This document shows positions 10,623-22,770 of a stretch of DNA of 46,650 bases, in pieces. The translations under genes were made by a program, and so were the position numbers. Under the pieces are notes generated by a model. That model worked only from the letters and a program-made list of their open reading frames with translations, was not told the DNA's origin and made no database searches. Source of the stretch: Rhynchosporium graminicola (lineage: Eukaryota > Ascomycota > Leotiomycetes > Helotiales > Ploettnerulaceae); NCBI GenBank assembly GCA_900074885.1, contig FJUW01000016.1:1124505-1171154 (forward strand), written 5' to 3'. The first letter of the stretch is position 1. Each line of letters starts with the position of its first letter.

Positions 10623-11004
10623 CTACGCAATCTATCCCATCATTTCATTCATTCCATCTACTTATTCCACTCACTTACCATAAAGCCTACCTATAGGAAC
10701 TCACGCGCTTCCCTTCCCTTCTCGGACTTTCCTTTGTTGCACATCGCACCCCATCCAATCTATTTAGACTTCTCCTTCTGGACTTGGTATTTCCGGAATC
10801 GTCGGGGAATTGGGAAAGCACCTTCTTCAGCTCTACGTATATTAAGTGTGGAGCCAGGTAGGGCGCTGATCGGATCTGTTTCTGGGGAAGGTGGAGCTAA
10901 TTTGAAAGGGGGGACCGGTTTGTTTATTTTGATTACCTACCCGTATACTCTACTGCATAAACTCGCCATACTCGAATTCTCCTGAATTCTGACCCCGCCT
11001 ATCG

Positions 11005-11140
11005 GCTGTGGATTTCCTAAGGGAGATTTGAATCGCCGGGATCCTTCTGTCGTAGAGAGGAATCTTCCACTGTGGATTTCCAAAGGGGGTTTTTCCAATC
11101 GTCGGAATCCTTCCTCTTGTGACAGAGAGGAATTTCCAAC
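11005..11140 (+). repeat. Two-copy tandem duplication, about 65-70 bp per copy
   Basis: Copies run from about 11005-11069 and 11070-11140. Each begins CTGTGGATTTCC, continues through AATCG(C/T)CGG and ends AGAGAGGAAT followed by TTCCA. They are diverged by substitutions and small indels. A third partial match (ATTTCCGGAATCGTCGGGGA) lies near 10790. Confidence 0.7.
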
Positions 11141-11520
11141 CTTGATGACCCGGAAAACGCAAATACAATGCCTTCAATCAGTCAACATATACATCTAGGG
11201 TTTTCCATGCTCCCTACACCTTTACATTCACATTTACACACACACACACCCAAGTCCATCGATTCTATACTCAATTTCCTTCCCCCATTGCCCCCCTTGG
11301 CGGATGCCCTCAATCTACCTATCTACCCACCAGTACCTACCTACAGATAGATAGATTTCTTAGCAAAGGAACTCGAACATCGTAATCGGATCACGGCGCC
11401 AAACTGCTGCTGGCACCACTTCACTTCTCTCACCTCGATTAACACGGGGTTATCTGATACGGAAGCGTTCACTCATTCATTCATCCCATCCGTTCCTTTT
11501 ATTAATATCCAATCTAATTA

Positions 11521-11869
11521 TGCTGCCTACCTGCCTACCTGCCTTCCTGCCTTCCTGCCTTCCTTGTCACACTCCCTCGCTTCATCTTCAGCTTCAGCTC
11601 TATCCTGCCCTATCCTGTCCTGTCCAGCCCTGTCCTGCCCTATCCTCTCCTGTATTTCTCCACTCCTCTCAACTCCCATTCGTTCACTCACTCACTCACT
11701 CACTCACTCACTTCCCCCTCGACGACTCAACAACCAACCAACCACCTCACTCCCCTCCCCCCAACATGAAACCCCCCAAGATCCCCAGGATCCCAAACAC
11801 CAAAACTCCAAAGCCAGCGTGTGTGTGAGAGAGTGAGTGAGCTCATCCATCTCTCTCTCTCTCTCTCTC
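11521..11869 (+). repeat. Microsatellite cluster (CCTG/CCTT, TCCTG, CACT, CT)
   Basis: There are CCTGCCTN repeats at about 11521-11566, imperfect TCCTG pentamers at about 11600-11660, a CACT tetramer run at 11684-11712 and a CT run at 11850-11869. All lie within 350 bp. Confidence 0.85.
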
Positions 11870-12671
11870 GCCTAACCCCTCCCCTCAGTGAGTGACCAGA
11901 GAGGAATATCACGTGAACCCCCATTCCGGAAGTTGAGGTTTTGTATCTATTCCACAAATCCACAAATCCACACTCCGCAAGACACACTCCAGTGATCGAA
12001 AGGAAAAGCGCAACCAAGGGAGGGAGGCGGACGGAGGTGGCTCAAGCCTCGGATAGGAATGTTGAGAAACCATTGAATTTCTCCGCGTCACGGCAATAGA
12101 GAGATACATTATCAAATCCTAGTGGAACAAAACATTCGGTGAGTCGATATTGAGCAATCAATGAACGCAAGGTGCTGGCCCTCGAAGCCAATCTTAGATA
12201 CCAAGATTAAATCTAGCGAGGATGAGAGTACTAGAGAAGAGGAGGGAAATCACATCGGAGGGTTCAAGGAAGGGAGATTTATCAGACGCGGTTTTTTTTA
12301 TGTCTGTACATTTATGGGTTTTTCTTTCCCAAACCCGAAATACGGGTGAGAGATGTTCTATATATGTTCATGCATTGGATCAAAAGGGATCCGTTGCTCG
12401 TCTATGACGCTCAATTGAAGACCGAATGAGGCCATTTACCACCACTCCGATTCATGATCCCATCCCAAAGAGCCAAGAAAACAATATGATTGGATCATTG
12501 CTACAAATTCCTCCAAAAGAACACCTTCTAAAGACGTATACAAGCACAAGTGGCGAGTATCTGGTGGTGGGTTGAAAGTTGAAACGCCGGTATGCGTCAT
12601 TCTATTGATGACAGCACCAAGAAGAGACCCACGCTAAATCGCAACAAGCATACACAAATAGGCCGAGGAGA

Positions 12672-14444
12672 CTACAGGTGCATGGTCAAGGACATCAGTC
12701 GCTCGCCACAAGCATCCATATCTCTCACGAGTTTATCAACGCGCCGTAATGCAGCGTCAGAAGCGGCATCTCCAGCCTCGGTGACGAGTTCGTATTGTGG
12801 TTGCTTGGTGGATAGGTTGGCGGGGAAGCTGAGGTCTAGTTCTTGTTCAGGGGCGGAGAGTGAGGCTGGGACTGGCGCAGAATAAAGAGCGAACGCTGGG
12901 TCGGAATCGAACTCCGTGTCGACAACGACGGAGGCCTCGATCTTTTCAGGTTCTGGAGCAGGCATGCGCTCAATCTTTGGAAGTTCGATCTTCTCGGAGT
13001 CGCTTGTGGGTGAACAGAAGGAGGAATTCTTGCCGGATAGAGTCTCGGTGTCGATGAAGGTCTCTGGAAGACTAGGCACGGAAAAGACTTGAGGCTGGTA
13101 TGAGTATGTGCCGGCGAGGTCAAGCATTGAGTAGTCCATAGTTTGTTCCGGGATCATGGTCATGCCGATGTGTTGTTGCTGCATCTGTTGTGGTGGAGCC
13201 GCATAAGGACTGAGATCCTTGCGAACTCGCTGTTGTGGCTGTTCGACCTGTGGGGTTTGTGGTGGTTGGATGGCTGCTTGTGCAGTGTGAGCGGCGGCTG
13301 GATTGGAAGCAAGAGTATCGAGGAAACCAGAGAACGATGGTGATGAAAGGAGCATGCGAGTGAGGTCTGATAGGCGGGTGTTCTCCTCCATCAAAGCTCT
13401 ATTCTGTGTGCGGAGATCCGTATTCTCGTTGACCTTGACCGCAATCTCGCCCTCAAGTTGGCCGATGTATTCTAGAACGGGTTAGCACTTGTTGATGTCT
13501 CTGGATACGGAGTTCTTACCTTTCCTTCTTGAACGGAATGCACGGGCGGAAACTTTGTTTCGGAGTTGTCTACGTTCCTTGCTGCTGAGCTTCTTTCCCT
13601 CCTCACTGGCAAGTAGCCTCTCGTCCTCGTCCATTTCTTCTTCATCCTTTCGTGCACGCTGAGCATGAGACATGTTGCCATTGTTCGACGTCTCGTCACT
13701 TCCAACGCTGCTGTGTCTCATCGAGTTGAGTAATTGGGAGATCTTCTCCTCGACGATCGGATCGGGGACCTGACTTCTCCTCGGGCGTTGCTTCTGTTGC
13801 CCGACCACGGAGGATTGTCGTTGATGTTGAATAATTTGCTGTTGTTGTTTCTGCTGAGCTTGAGCCTTGGCTACCGCTTGTTGTTGATGCATGCCAGGCC
13901 AGAGACGGCCAACATTGCTGGTCTGAGCCGGCAGAACCGCTGGAGTAGCGATAGATTGTGGGTTGATGAACTCTGGTGATGCTTCAGGATAGAAGAAAGC
14001 TGGCTCGGGCTTTGGCGAATCGAACTCCATATCCATATCCGCGAACGCGGTCTGGGATGGAGCGGTTCCGAAATCGACAAATTCATCCCTGCGGTTGTAG
14101 CCTGACAGATACGAGTCCGGGAGTCCATGGAACTGGCTCATCTGGGTGACTGCCAAAGTGCTGGCAACAGCTCCCTGTGGGATACCGGTTTGTTGCTTGT
14201 ACATTCCATAATTGTGACTTGGTCCGCTGAGATCGGAATGACTGCTGGATGGGAGAGTTGCTGGAGTGTTTGAGACCGCTCTGGATGTAAATTGGGTCTT
14301 GATCGCCGATGGCGAGTTGGATGGTGATTGATAGGACAATTTATCGTACTCGGAGAAGTCCACCATCGAATCTAGGGGGTCATGGCAAGACGCCTGTGAC
14401 GTGGATTGCGACATGGAGGATGACTGTTTTGATTGAGTAGACAT
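12672..14444 (-). CDS. bZIP transcription factor, MeaB-like (574 aa, one intron)
   Basis: Exons are 14444-13520 and 13471-12672. The 48-bp intron 13472-13519 has a GTAAGA donor, a perfect TGCTAAC branch site and a TAG acceptor, and it falls inside the bZIP domain. The basic region follows an acidic stretch. KERRQLRNKVSARAFRSRRK contains the N-x7-R signature (N296, R304). The leucine zipper starts at EYIGQLEGEIAVKV and runs on through NRALMEENTRL, then MLLSSPSFSGFLDTL. N-terminally there are Ser/Gln-rich stretches, the motif NYGMYKQQTG and a poly-Gln-like tract near 190-210. The basic region and following block resemble MeaB, the bZIP that modulates nitrogen metabolite repression in Aspergillus, and Podospora IDI-4-type factors. 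Nuclear, DNA-binding. The bZIP assignment is firm; MeaB orthology is from memory and moderate. Confidence 0.85.
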
Positions 14445-15750
14445 TGCTGCTGCCTGCCTCTTCTCTGTTTGATGGATTGAAGCGTTCGAGTTCGAAATGG
14501 GTGTCGAGATCGAATTCGAAATCGAAATCGAAATCGCTCGGTCAGTACTGAATGGGGTTTGTTTTTCCTTTGATACCGAAAGATGGAGAGTGAGTTTGAT
14601 GGATGTTTTGAGTATGAGTCGGGTGGTGGGTAGTAAGGAAGGCGCGAGGGTCTGGCTGGGTCTAATGGAGACCAGACGGGAGAGAGTGGATGGATGGATG
14701 GATGGATGGATGGATGGATGCCTGATGAGGACTTGTCAGGCTCGACTAGGGGGACGCGTGGCCCCAGGGCGGGAAGTCACCGTTGCGGGTGCGGGAGTGG
14801 GTCTTGAATCCGGCCGCAGCAAAGAGTACCAAATACTTGAACACTCTGCCACCAGCTGCACCAGAACTGCACGTCTTGGCGTGTCTTGGCGTGTCTTGGC
14901 TTCGTATTTCTGCCTTTGGCTAGAGGAATGCGAGGTAAGACGAGGAGGAGGAGGAGGAGGAGGAGGGGGCTGTGTTGTTGATTGCTGCAACTGCGGTTGG
15001 TTGGATGGAATCGAATCGCGACTTGTCCTGTCCTGTGTTGACGCTGACGCTGAACTTGAGGTCGATGCTCACACTCCAGCAAAGAGAGGTGAGGAGAGGT
15101 AGGTCACGTGAGTGGCGGGCGGTATCTGTGCGAGAGTAGAGAGAGTAGAGTTTAGCCTAGATAGTGTAGAAAGAAATGCGAAAAAGCGCTCAACGATCGG
15201 TCTGTCTGTCTGTCTGTCTGCCTGTCTATGGCTTATCCGAGTTCCCCTTGGTACTTGCGACCGAATACAGACTGCGAATTGCTTGGCTTAATACTTCCTT
15301 CCTTGAGCCAGAAGCCATGGCCCATGCGTTTGAGCAGCACGACGGAAAAGAATCCATGGGGGCCGGACAAGTCGGGACGACGGACGGACAGTCGGACCAT
15401 CTGCGAGACCATCGTCCATGCCCATGCCCCATGCCCCATGCCCCATGCTCCATGCCCCATGCTCCATGCGCCAGGCACAGCCACCAAGCAAGCAAGCAAG
15501 CAAAAACCGACGACACATGAGAAAGCATCCATCCATCCATCCATCCATCCCCCTTCGGACTTTCAAGAGGTCGCCGACGGACGGCGCCAAGTGGCAGGCA
15601 AGCAAGGAGATGCTGTCATGTCAGTCAGTCAGTCAGTCAGTCAGTCAGCTTTGCGAGCCAAGACTTGCGCGGAATTCAAACAGATGAAGAACCCGCTGCG
15701 GCAGGCAGCTCGTGGTGAATTAAAATAGAGAGAAGAGAATTGCAGAAACA
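14445..15750. other. Promoter side of the bZIP gene, dense in microsatellites
   Basis: This is the upstream region of the minus-strand bZIP gene. It contains ATCGAA repeats (about 14509-14536), a TGGA run (14687-14720), GGA (about 14942-14966), TCTG (about 15201-15226), CCATGCC heptamers (about 15415-15471), AAGC (about 15485-15500), ATCC (about 15526-15551) and GTCA (about 15618-15648). A CACGTG box sits near 15105. The open frames in this stretch follow from the simple repeats and are not taken as genes. Confidence 0.7.
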
Positions 15751-18700
15751 TGAGATGAGGGAGGGTATTACCCGCACGCTGCCTTCTTGGAGTACTTACT
15801 GGCTTGGCTGCGATTGGCCACGTCGGTCAGAGAGAGTCATATGTCGAACGAAGTACTTGCTTCGAAGTACAGTACTTACTTGTACAAGTAAGTACCTGCC
15901 TACCTACCTACCTAGTCTTGGCACTTCGCAGTCTTTCTTGTCTGTTGACTTTGTCCCCCAGCCAGATAAGATATACGTAGATGCCAAGACTCGTCAGGAT
16001 CAATCACTATCATAGAAAGGGAAAGGTCCTCCTCATGAAACCCTTTGGCCTTTCACAGTTTGTGTTCACTTGGTAGACTTGAAACCCAGATTAACTCCTG
16101 CCTGCAACACAACTAACTAGGTAGGTTCCTGTGTACCTAGGATGTGTTAAAGACACGGTGACAACGCATGTCTGGAGGAGGGATAGTCCGAAAACGACGA
16201 GACGATAGTTTATCCTTCAGGCTTTCTTTCCACAGAAACCTTACTGCAGTCCGTCCTGAAACATCGAACTCCGAAAGCTTAATTCACGGCCCCCATCTCA
16301 TGATCCCCGCCGCGCATTTCATGCCACTCCCGAGTCCCGAGATGGAGATGCTGTCCGGCTCCGCACGAAACGCAGAATGGCCGGATCTGCAGTTCGTACG
16401 GCTTCCGTAACATGAACCATCCCGATGTCGTCTCCGCATTACATGTCAAGTCCTCCCGTCGCTCGTCCACATTTCTTCCACAAAAGCAGCAGTCAGTAGT
16501 GAGTGTACTAAGTACAAGCTCGACAATTACTCCTGTATTCGGCAAACGTCCACTAAGGTTCGCGGCCACGTCCACATTTGTGCTGTGGGTTATTTTTATC
16601 TTCCCCCTCCCCGTAGCTCGTGGCGCTGTGCTGTGATGTCATCCCACCCATGATTGGTCATCACATACAGAAGTGGCTTTACCGAACTTCTTGTTCAGGC
16701 TGTGCATGCCGATCTTTCCGGCTAGATTCTATAGATGCTGTCCGAATACCGACGGTGGACGAGGTATATTTCCAATTTCTTGAACATTCCTACATCGACT
16801 CTACGATAGCATCGAGGCTATGCCAAGTCGTCTTCGGCAAGTTACATCTTCAAAACTCAACTGAAAGTGGATTGATTTATTTATGAGGTTGTCACGTCGA
16901 ACGAGTCATCCAACGATTAAGACATTGAAGGCTCGGCATGTGTAATGTCCTCTTGTTTTTTGGTGACTCGATATCGAGTCACGATATCAAAGTGCAGGTG
17001 TCATTCAGTGCTTTCTTCGCCAGAGACGACGAACCCACCCAGCCTCGTTGTTATTTTTTCCGAAATTAGGTATTTTTCTCAAAATGCTTTACTGTATTAT
17101 CACTCGATGTTCTTTCTTGCATATTTCCTTATCGGTCTTGGAAATCTTCCTTGCTTGAAATACTCAGAGGCAAAATGAGCAAGGGATCAAGAGAGATTAC
17201 GTACTTTTGTCCACAGAAGCCTCAAGTGACGCTCGGCATCCTCAAATCATTAAATGTAAACCCTCACTCGGTGACTCAACACTATCAGAGTACTTGCTTG
17301 GCATGAGCAGGGCCAATTTTGGGAATTATGAAATCTCTTCTCAATGGGTCTGGCAATACTTGTTTCCTCTTGACTTGAGCTGATTAGGCTTCTTGAAATA
17401 GTGCTGAATAGTCTTGTTCCCTATCCTTTCTGTCAGGATTGAACTCGTCAGAACAGCTCCTCATGGGCGGTCTATCATGCGTGAAACTGTCCGAATCCTG
17501 ACCTGCAGGAAGGTTTACTTGAGGATAAACCGAGCTGTTCATATTCCATCGAATCTATCCACACTTACGATCCCTTCCTTACAACAGGGAGATACACATT
17601 TCATACTTTGTGTCGAACGACCAGCTGCTGCCTCTGCCGATTATGTTATTTCCCTTGTTTCTTCTACATTACAACAAGTTCATCAATTTCTCCTTCTCCT
17701 GTTACTTATCAAACCCCTCTCAGAATCGTGAAGAGTCAAAACCAACAATAGGTTAGTAATACCTCTTGTATCATATCAACTCATCTAAGATGCTTGGTGC
17801 CAGCAATTTAGCGTGGAAATCTTGATAGTACGGGGAAGTTCTCTCCACAACATACTAAAAACACGAGGAGAACCCAGGTCCGATCTCCCAGAGTGGTAAA
17901 ATACCTCATCTATATCGTACTTTGAGAAAAGATTATCTTATGCCTGGAAATAATTAATATTCTTTTTATATTCGCTTTGGCAGGTAACCTGAAGTCGTTA
18001 TCCTGCTGGCGTGAATGGTCAGAAAATCACGCTAAATTGCGAGCACCAAGGATCTTAGAGGAGTTGATACGGTATTTGATTGTTGAAAAGTGCACGCGTG
18101 GGTGCCGAAGATATTTGGTGGTATTAATCATCAACTTAAGCAAGCTCATCTAGTTAACCTTTCGGAGATATCCTGACCATCCACTCCATGATATGGCGAG
18201 TTGCGACCGTGATTTGAATCTTTGCATATTCGCGAGCAATGATCACGAAGGGTCTTATGGGTTGAGAAATCAGAGTCTTTCTTCTTAAGCCTAGAGGATT
18301 CGTGACTAACCCTTTGCGCTTAAGATATATCTTCGATCGCATCTGCAAACTCATCGCACACAATTAATTGCATGGAGCCACGTAGTTCACTAAAATCGTC
18401 TCACCGACCTTCCATACTGGCGCAACAGCATCATCTTTACAGACTACCACGCTCATCGTTATCAATAATATCAATACCCGCACTTCGCGACGTCATTCCC
18501 GGCAGGCAATGTAAAGTTGTAGAATGAGTCTGGATCCAGCGATGTAGTCTGCAATTTCCGAGGGAATTGAACCGCTCCTCCCCCGGTATAGACTTCGGAG
18601 CTGAGACCAAGCACCTCATATTACTAGACTTGTACACAAGCCATTCACTGATTCTTCATCGGGTTCCAACCACTGCAGAGTGTGCTTGTGAGAATAGCAG

Positions 18701-21700
18701 ATGCCCATAGGATGCGGGGAAAATTGGCGACACCGGTCCTCGTCACACGAGGCACAGAGCATAGAGGACGTTCAACCTTTTCTCCTTATCCTACCGTCCG
18801 AAACTTCTTAGAGTTCCAAACTCTGAGCTTATACAAGAGTAGATCATTAGCGTTATGGGTCTAAAACTTGACGCCCATTCAGCCCTATCAAAGCATATTC
18901 TTCTGTACTGGGTGCTACAATAAAAGGGGCCAACGACGCTCCAACGGTCAGCGAACAATTCCCCAAGTTCCACTCGTGATTTATACTGGAGGGTCCGGCA
19001 GCTGCTCGCGTGTGAGCGAGACATACGTCGTTGTCCTTGAAACACAACGGTGGTGCTCAACCTAGCCACCGAGTCGCAGCATAGGTACTGTATTGGAAGA
19101 GGAAGAGAAAATGCTGTGCCCTAATCAACAGTTGTAAACAATATATATATGTATTTAGAATTGGGCTCTGAGGATCCTGATATAGGGTTGGTTACCTTCG
19201 TTCCAGACTAAGCATTTCATCCAAGAAAGGAGTCGGATCCATGTTTACGCAACTTGTAAACAGCCGTTCACGGGACTTTGAATGTGAGAGTGGCAGTACT
19301 TATCCTACGCCGCAACGACCCATGCGAATCTTCATATTGGCATCTCTCGTTCCATAGTCTTCCATACGACAGACGGTCATGATAGAGGCTATAACCGTCT
19401 GTGTTCCGTAGGCTCGTCTTTTTGCCGATCTCGCGTGACGTATAGCCAGCCAGCCATCTACGAATTTCAAGCGGCTCCTCAGTCCTACTTTCTTGACTCA
19501 TTGATCTGTCGATCGACGCTCATCGATAGACACTTTCCTCATCAATACCATCTGTAGCCAAATACCCCTCAATCCGACGCGAAGACCACCTCTAGCTATT
19601 CCCCGAAAGATATCACGTTGCTCAAGAATATATTATTGCAATCACTCTTCTGTCTCTTCTTCTCTGCTCAGAGGTAAGACTCTCTCTTTCTTTCACGAAT
19701 CCATTCTCATCTTCCACCTTGATATCTTCTTCACAGAAATAGCTAATGAATATCTCTCCGTATCCGCCACCTTCGCTTTCCCAGACTGTGCGCGACTTGG
19801 CGGGGACAACCTCGACTTCGCGGAGAAAGATCACCCATGGTTTGAGACCGGTTGCCAGACGAAGAGCGGTGGAGAATGTAGATCGGATCCCTACCGTGAG
19901 TTCCTCCTCCCTCAGATCAAAGCATTTGCGTGTGTTTGGACACTTTGCTGCTAAATCTATCTCGTACCTTCGACCTCCTCAGTTGGTATCTCGGAGGCAA
20001 AGATTGCCTTTGTTTCTTGCGTATCTGTGGAGCTCTTGCCGATACGCAGTCCGTCCGTCCAGGCAGCCAACTTAAAGTGTCGCTCTCTGTAACGCAACGG
20101 AATGTAGCAGGATCCATGGACGTTGCGAAGCATGTGCAGAATTCGGCGCTGCGCCGGTTTTGAGGCATCGATTGTCGGCCGTGATGGCTACTGCTATTGC
20201 GGTTACCGTATTCCTCGTGGTGTGACCTGGGATAGATATTGGAAGATCTCTCTATCTAGGACTCCTTCTCATCGCGAGCTGAGAGCATGTGTTGTCTGTC
20301 TTGAGAGCTGGATTTTGACGGGTGTGTATGTGTTTTTGATTCTGTATTGATGGAGTAGAGTTGTTCATGCTAGCTAGCTTTTTGAACTTGGGTTCGCGTT
20401 GTGATCTGTGTCTTTCTTCTCTAAGGTCATGATACCCTTCGATGCACGAGTCTTTTTCCTCCCAACCAGTGGCGACTTCCACGTTTTCAACATCAAGTGA
20501 GATCACATTCGTCATTCCGTTTTCTCATGTCATATATGAGCAATCTACATTCAATCATGTACATAACAGCCGCATCTATGTTTAATCTGTGTTTATTCTG
20601 CCACGTTCATATCTCCACTTCCTGCTGCCGACGACGAGTCAGATTACCTCGTTTTTGAGTTATAGGAAAAGGCTTCAGATCGATCTCTGTTGTATAGCAG
20701 GGATAACTAGAGGCCGAAGAACGAAACGTGGCATCTTGGCTGAGAGAGAGGGACAGGGAGAGTATATTGATCATCGCGCGGATAGACGTTCAACTGCCCA
20801 TCTCTGAAAAGCTAGTTGAAAAGGGGATTCTGGTAGCTACACAGAGTTTGAGTATTGAGTATCGAAGTCACGAACCTTTTCGAAATGATACCTCCTTGTT
20901 ATTCTCCTTTGACTCCACCAAACGAGGACTCCAAATTTCTCACCCGAGAGGTCAGTTTGACCTCAGTATTCTGCATGCTTTCTCTCTCTGAGATGTGCAG
21001 CATCGCGAAAACAGATCATCTATCCGAATTGCCCTATGAGAAAGTCATGAACTTGATTCGAGTAAGTATTATTCATTACCTATCGGACAAGTTTAACGGC
21101 GCTGCGAAACTCAGAGAGTGGATGGTGGGTTAGGTAAGTCAAGCATCGACAAAATCCAGAACCTTCATGACCTTCAGGATTTCTGCTTCCATTCAAAAAC
21201 CTTCATGGCTTTCTTTGTCCTCTCGAGTATTTTACCCATTTTACCCTAGCACTTCCTTCCCCCTGCCTTTCTAAACACGTTTCCTCTCCTGTCTAAACCT
21301 AGCCGGCTTCTTCTTCAACGACAACAAGCCCTTCATCGCGTCGCCCGGAGTTTCGGCAAAAGCACTTCCAAACAGCAATTTACCTCTCGCTTTCTCCTTC
21401 TCCCCCTTCGCAACATCCTCACCAACTCAAAATCCTGATCCTCGAACTGCAAACCCTTATATCCTTAGTATAAAAATGAAACCTCCTCTACAAAAGATCC
21501 TTGAATTCGTAGATATCCATCGCTAACTTCATGGACAACAACAGCAAATACACCTCTGCTATCAACAATAGACGGTATGATAAATCCAAAATACGAGACC
21601 ACGACTTGATATTACGGAATCTGGTATGTGCAGCTGGGAATAGGAAGGTGGCTCTTGTGTATGCAGGGCAATCAAGTGCACAGAAGAATTTGAATCTAAA

Positions 21701-22266
21701 ATGCTCGGCGGAGATATGCATTCATCTACCAGGAGTCTTTTGTGCGCAATTTAATTTAGATTGGCCCTGCTTCTTGTGTATTTCAATTGCTGATCGCCTA
21801 TTCACGCTGCCTTGGTACCGGTTACCTGGCTACACCCAAAATATTTTGTAGTGGAAAGCTGGAATACGATCAAAACAATTCGGAGGTTCATGCTATTATA
21901 TCCAGCCACTCGTCGACAGAATTCAGAATTAGGTCGCAAGATTATTTTCTGCGCCCTACCTACCACAAGTTCAAAAATATCTCCTCTCAAACCCTCGCTC
22001 TTACAGCTAGAGTTCAAAGTTACGAGAGGTTTTATTCAAGGCGTCGGGTTTTCCGGATGTCTCATTTCCCCCTTGATATATTGGAGAGGAAGGAGGATTA
22101 AAATATCCCTCGCGAGGTAAGATCTACTACTGGCTTTCAAAACCTTGAAGATGGCCGGCCATTCATCGCACGCCGTCGTGTGGATATCGCTGTCGACGTA
22201 GAAGTCTGGTAAGAGAAGAGCTGACGTGCATCATGCGAAGACATTTGATCTCTGGTTTGTAGACCG
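15751..22266. other. Gene-poor 6.5-kb region of normal composition
   Basis: No protein family is recognisable on either strand and no frame exceeds about 110 codons. Unlike 1-5545, CA and TG are normal, so this is not a RIP-degraded repeat. Features seen are a 24-bp palindrome (15872-15895) and a short CTAC repeat beside it. Splice-like signals lie near 19670-19740 (GTAAGA donor, pyrimidine-rich tract, TTCACAG) ahead of a 109-codon Arg-rich frame at 19746-20075. The last could be an RNA gene or a fast-evolving protein gene, but nothing proves it. Confidence 0.5.
15872..15895. promoter_or_regulatory. Perfect 24-bp palindrome
   Basis: The half site GTACTTACTTGT is followed directly by its exact reverse complement. 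A second, imperfect inverted sequence (AAGTACTTGCTTCG) precedes it. It lies about 1.4 kb upstream of the bZIP start. It could bind a dimeric regulator or be an unstable repeat. Confidence 0.6.
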
Positions 22267-22683
22267 ATGATGTTAAGCTATATAACCTCTCTATATTCGA
22301 CCTCGCCTTCTTTTATTTCTCCTGTCTCCTCTAGGAGTTTATTGCTCAGCTGTCTACCCAGTTTTGCTCGCCCACCTATGTTTCGGCAACGTATCCTCGG
22401 GTCTTGTGCGACCTCAATCACACCGTGCTCGGCGTCCTCCAATTTGCTTTTGTTTACTTTGGCGTACGACCAGAATTTAAGCGAGAAGGCACTTGGTGCA
22501 ACTAGCGCGGCTGCATCGGAGAGTTTCTACCAAGCAGAAGTAAGGCATCATTCCAACGGCGGGAGTAATGTTCCACTACATCCTGGAATAGGAGAGGTGC
22601 CAACACACCCCCGCTTTGCTAAAGCTAATACCTTCACAACACAGCAGATGAGTGATAAGAGTTGGGATCTGATTCTGGACTAG
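22267..22683 (+). CDS. Hypothetical protein, doubtful (138 aa)
   Basis: This is the longest open frame in the 15.7-24.3 kb region. The first 45 residues are Ser/Leu-rich and hydrophobic. The second half (from YDQNLSEKALGATSAAASES to KSWDLILD) has a more ordinary protein composition. No domain, Kozak context or splice support is seen, and the fold-back repeat begins within 100 bp of its end. It may be a chance frame. Confidence 0.15.
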   Translation: MMLSYITSLYSTSPSFISPVSSRSLLLSCLPSFARPPMFRQRILGSCATSITPCSASSNLLLFTLAYDQNLSEKALGATSAAASESFYQAEVRHHSNGGSNVPLHPGIGEVPTHPRFAKANTFTTQQMSDKSWDLILD

Positions 22684-22770
22684 ACACGGATATTGTCCAA
22701 ATTCGCCCCAAACGGGTGAGACATCAACGGAAGTATCTCTGGAAGCCCAGGACTGCCCCGCCCCTGCTCG

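Larger units (their letters stand above)
8043..10795 (+). repeat. Degenerate tandem repeat array, about 15 units
   Basis: A box of about 57 bp recurs, always on the plus strand. Its core is TTTGTTGCACATCGCA, then a variable step, then GAAGCAATCTATTTCATC, often followed after about 10 bases by TTTCGGCCTGNTCC. Copies begin near 8043, 8597, 8743, 8896, 9148, 9308, 9399, 9545, 9681, 9807, 9954, 10078, 10190, 10367 and 10733. Most spacings are 90-180 bp, centred on about 140. A GGAGCT-type motif recurs between boxes. Units at 9954 and 10078 match over about 110 bp including the spacer, so the true repeat unit is the whole 110-150 bp segment. Open frames inside change from unit to unit, so it is not a coding repeat. 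The function is unknown. Confidence 0.75.
10796..12671. other. Intergenic region downstream of the bZIP gene, repeat-rich
   Basis: No gene is recognisable. The stretch holds a diverged two-copy tandem duplication (11005-11140), several microsatellites (11521-11869) and an isolated CACGTG at about 11911. The frames at 11520-12017 are products of simple repeats. Confidence 0.55.

Noticed and set aside
8043..10795. Resemblance to a CRISPR array (repeats with variable spacers)
   Set aside because: The host is a fungus, the repeats are degenerate, the spacing is irregular (about 90-550 bp) and neighbouring units share spacer sequence.
11520..12017. Frames of 90-102 codons near the bZIP 3' side
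   Set aside because: Low-complexity Cys/Pro/Ser and Thr/His strings come from simple repeats.
14497..15102. 201-codon plus-strand frame upstream of the bZIP gene
   Set aside because: It is made of microsatellites (IEIEIE, GWMDGWMDG, poly-Gly) and lies antisense in a promoter.
15226..15728. Overlapping 90-166 codon frames on both strands
   Set aside because: They are products of the CCATGCC, AAGC, ATCC and GTCA repeats, which stay open in several frames.
19746..20075. 109-codon Arg/Ser-rich frame after splice-like signals
   Set aside because: Composition is unusual, no family is recognised and the possible downstream intron does not improve it. It is kept only as a lead within the gene-poor region.
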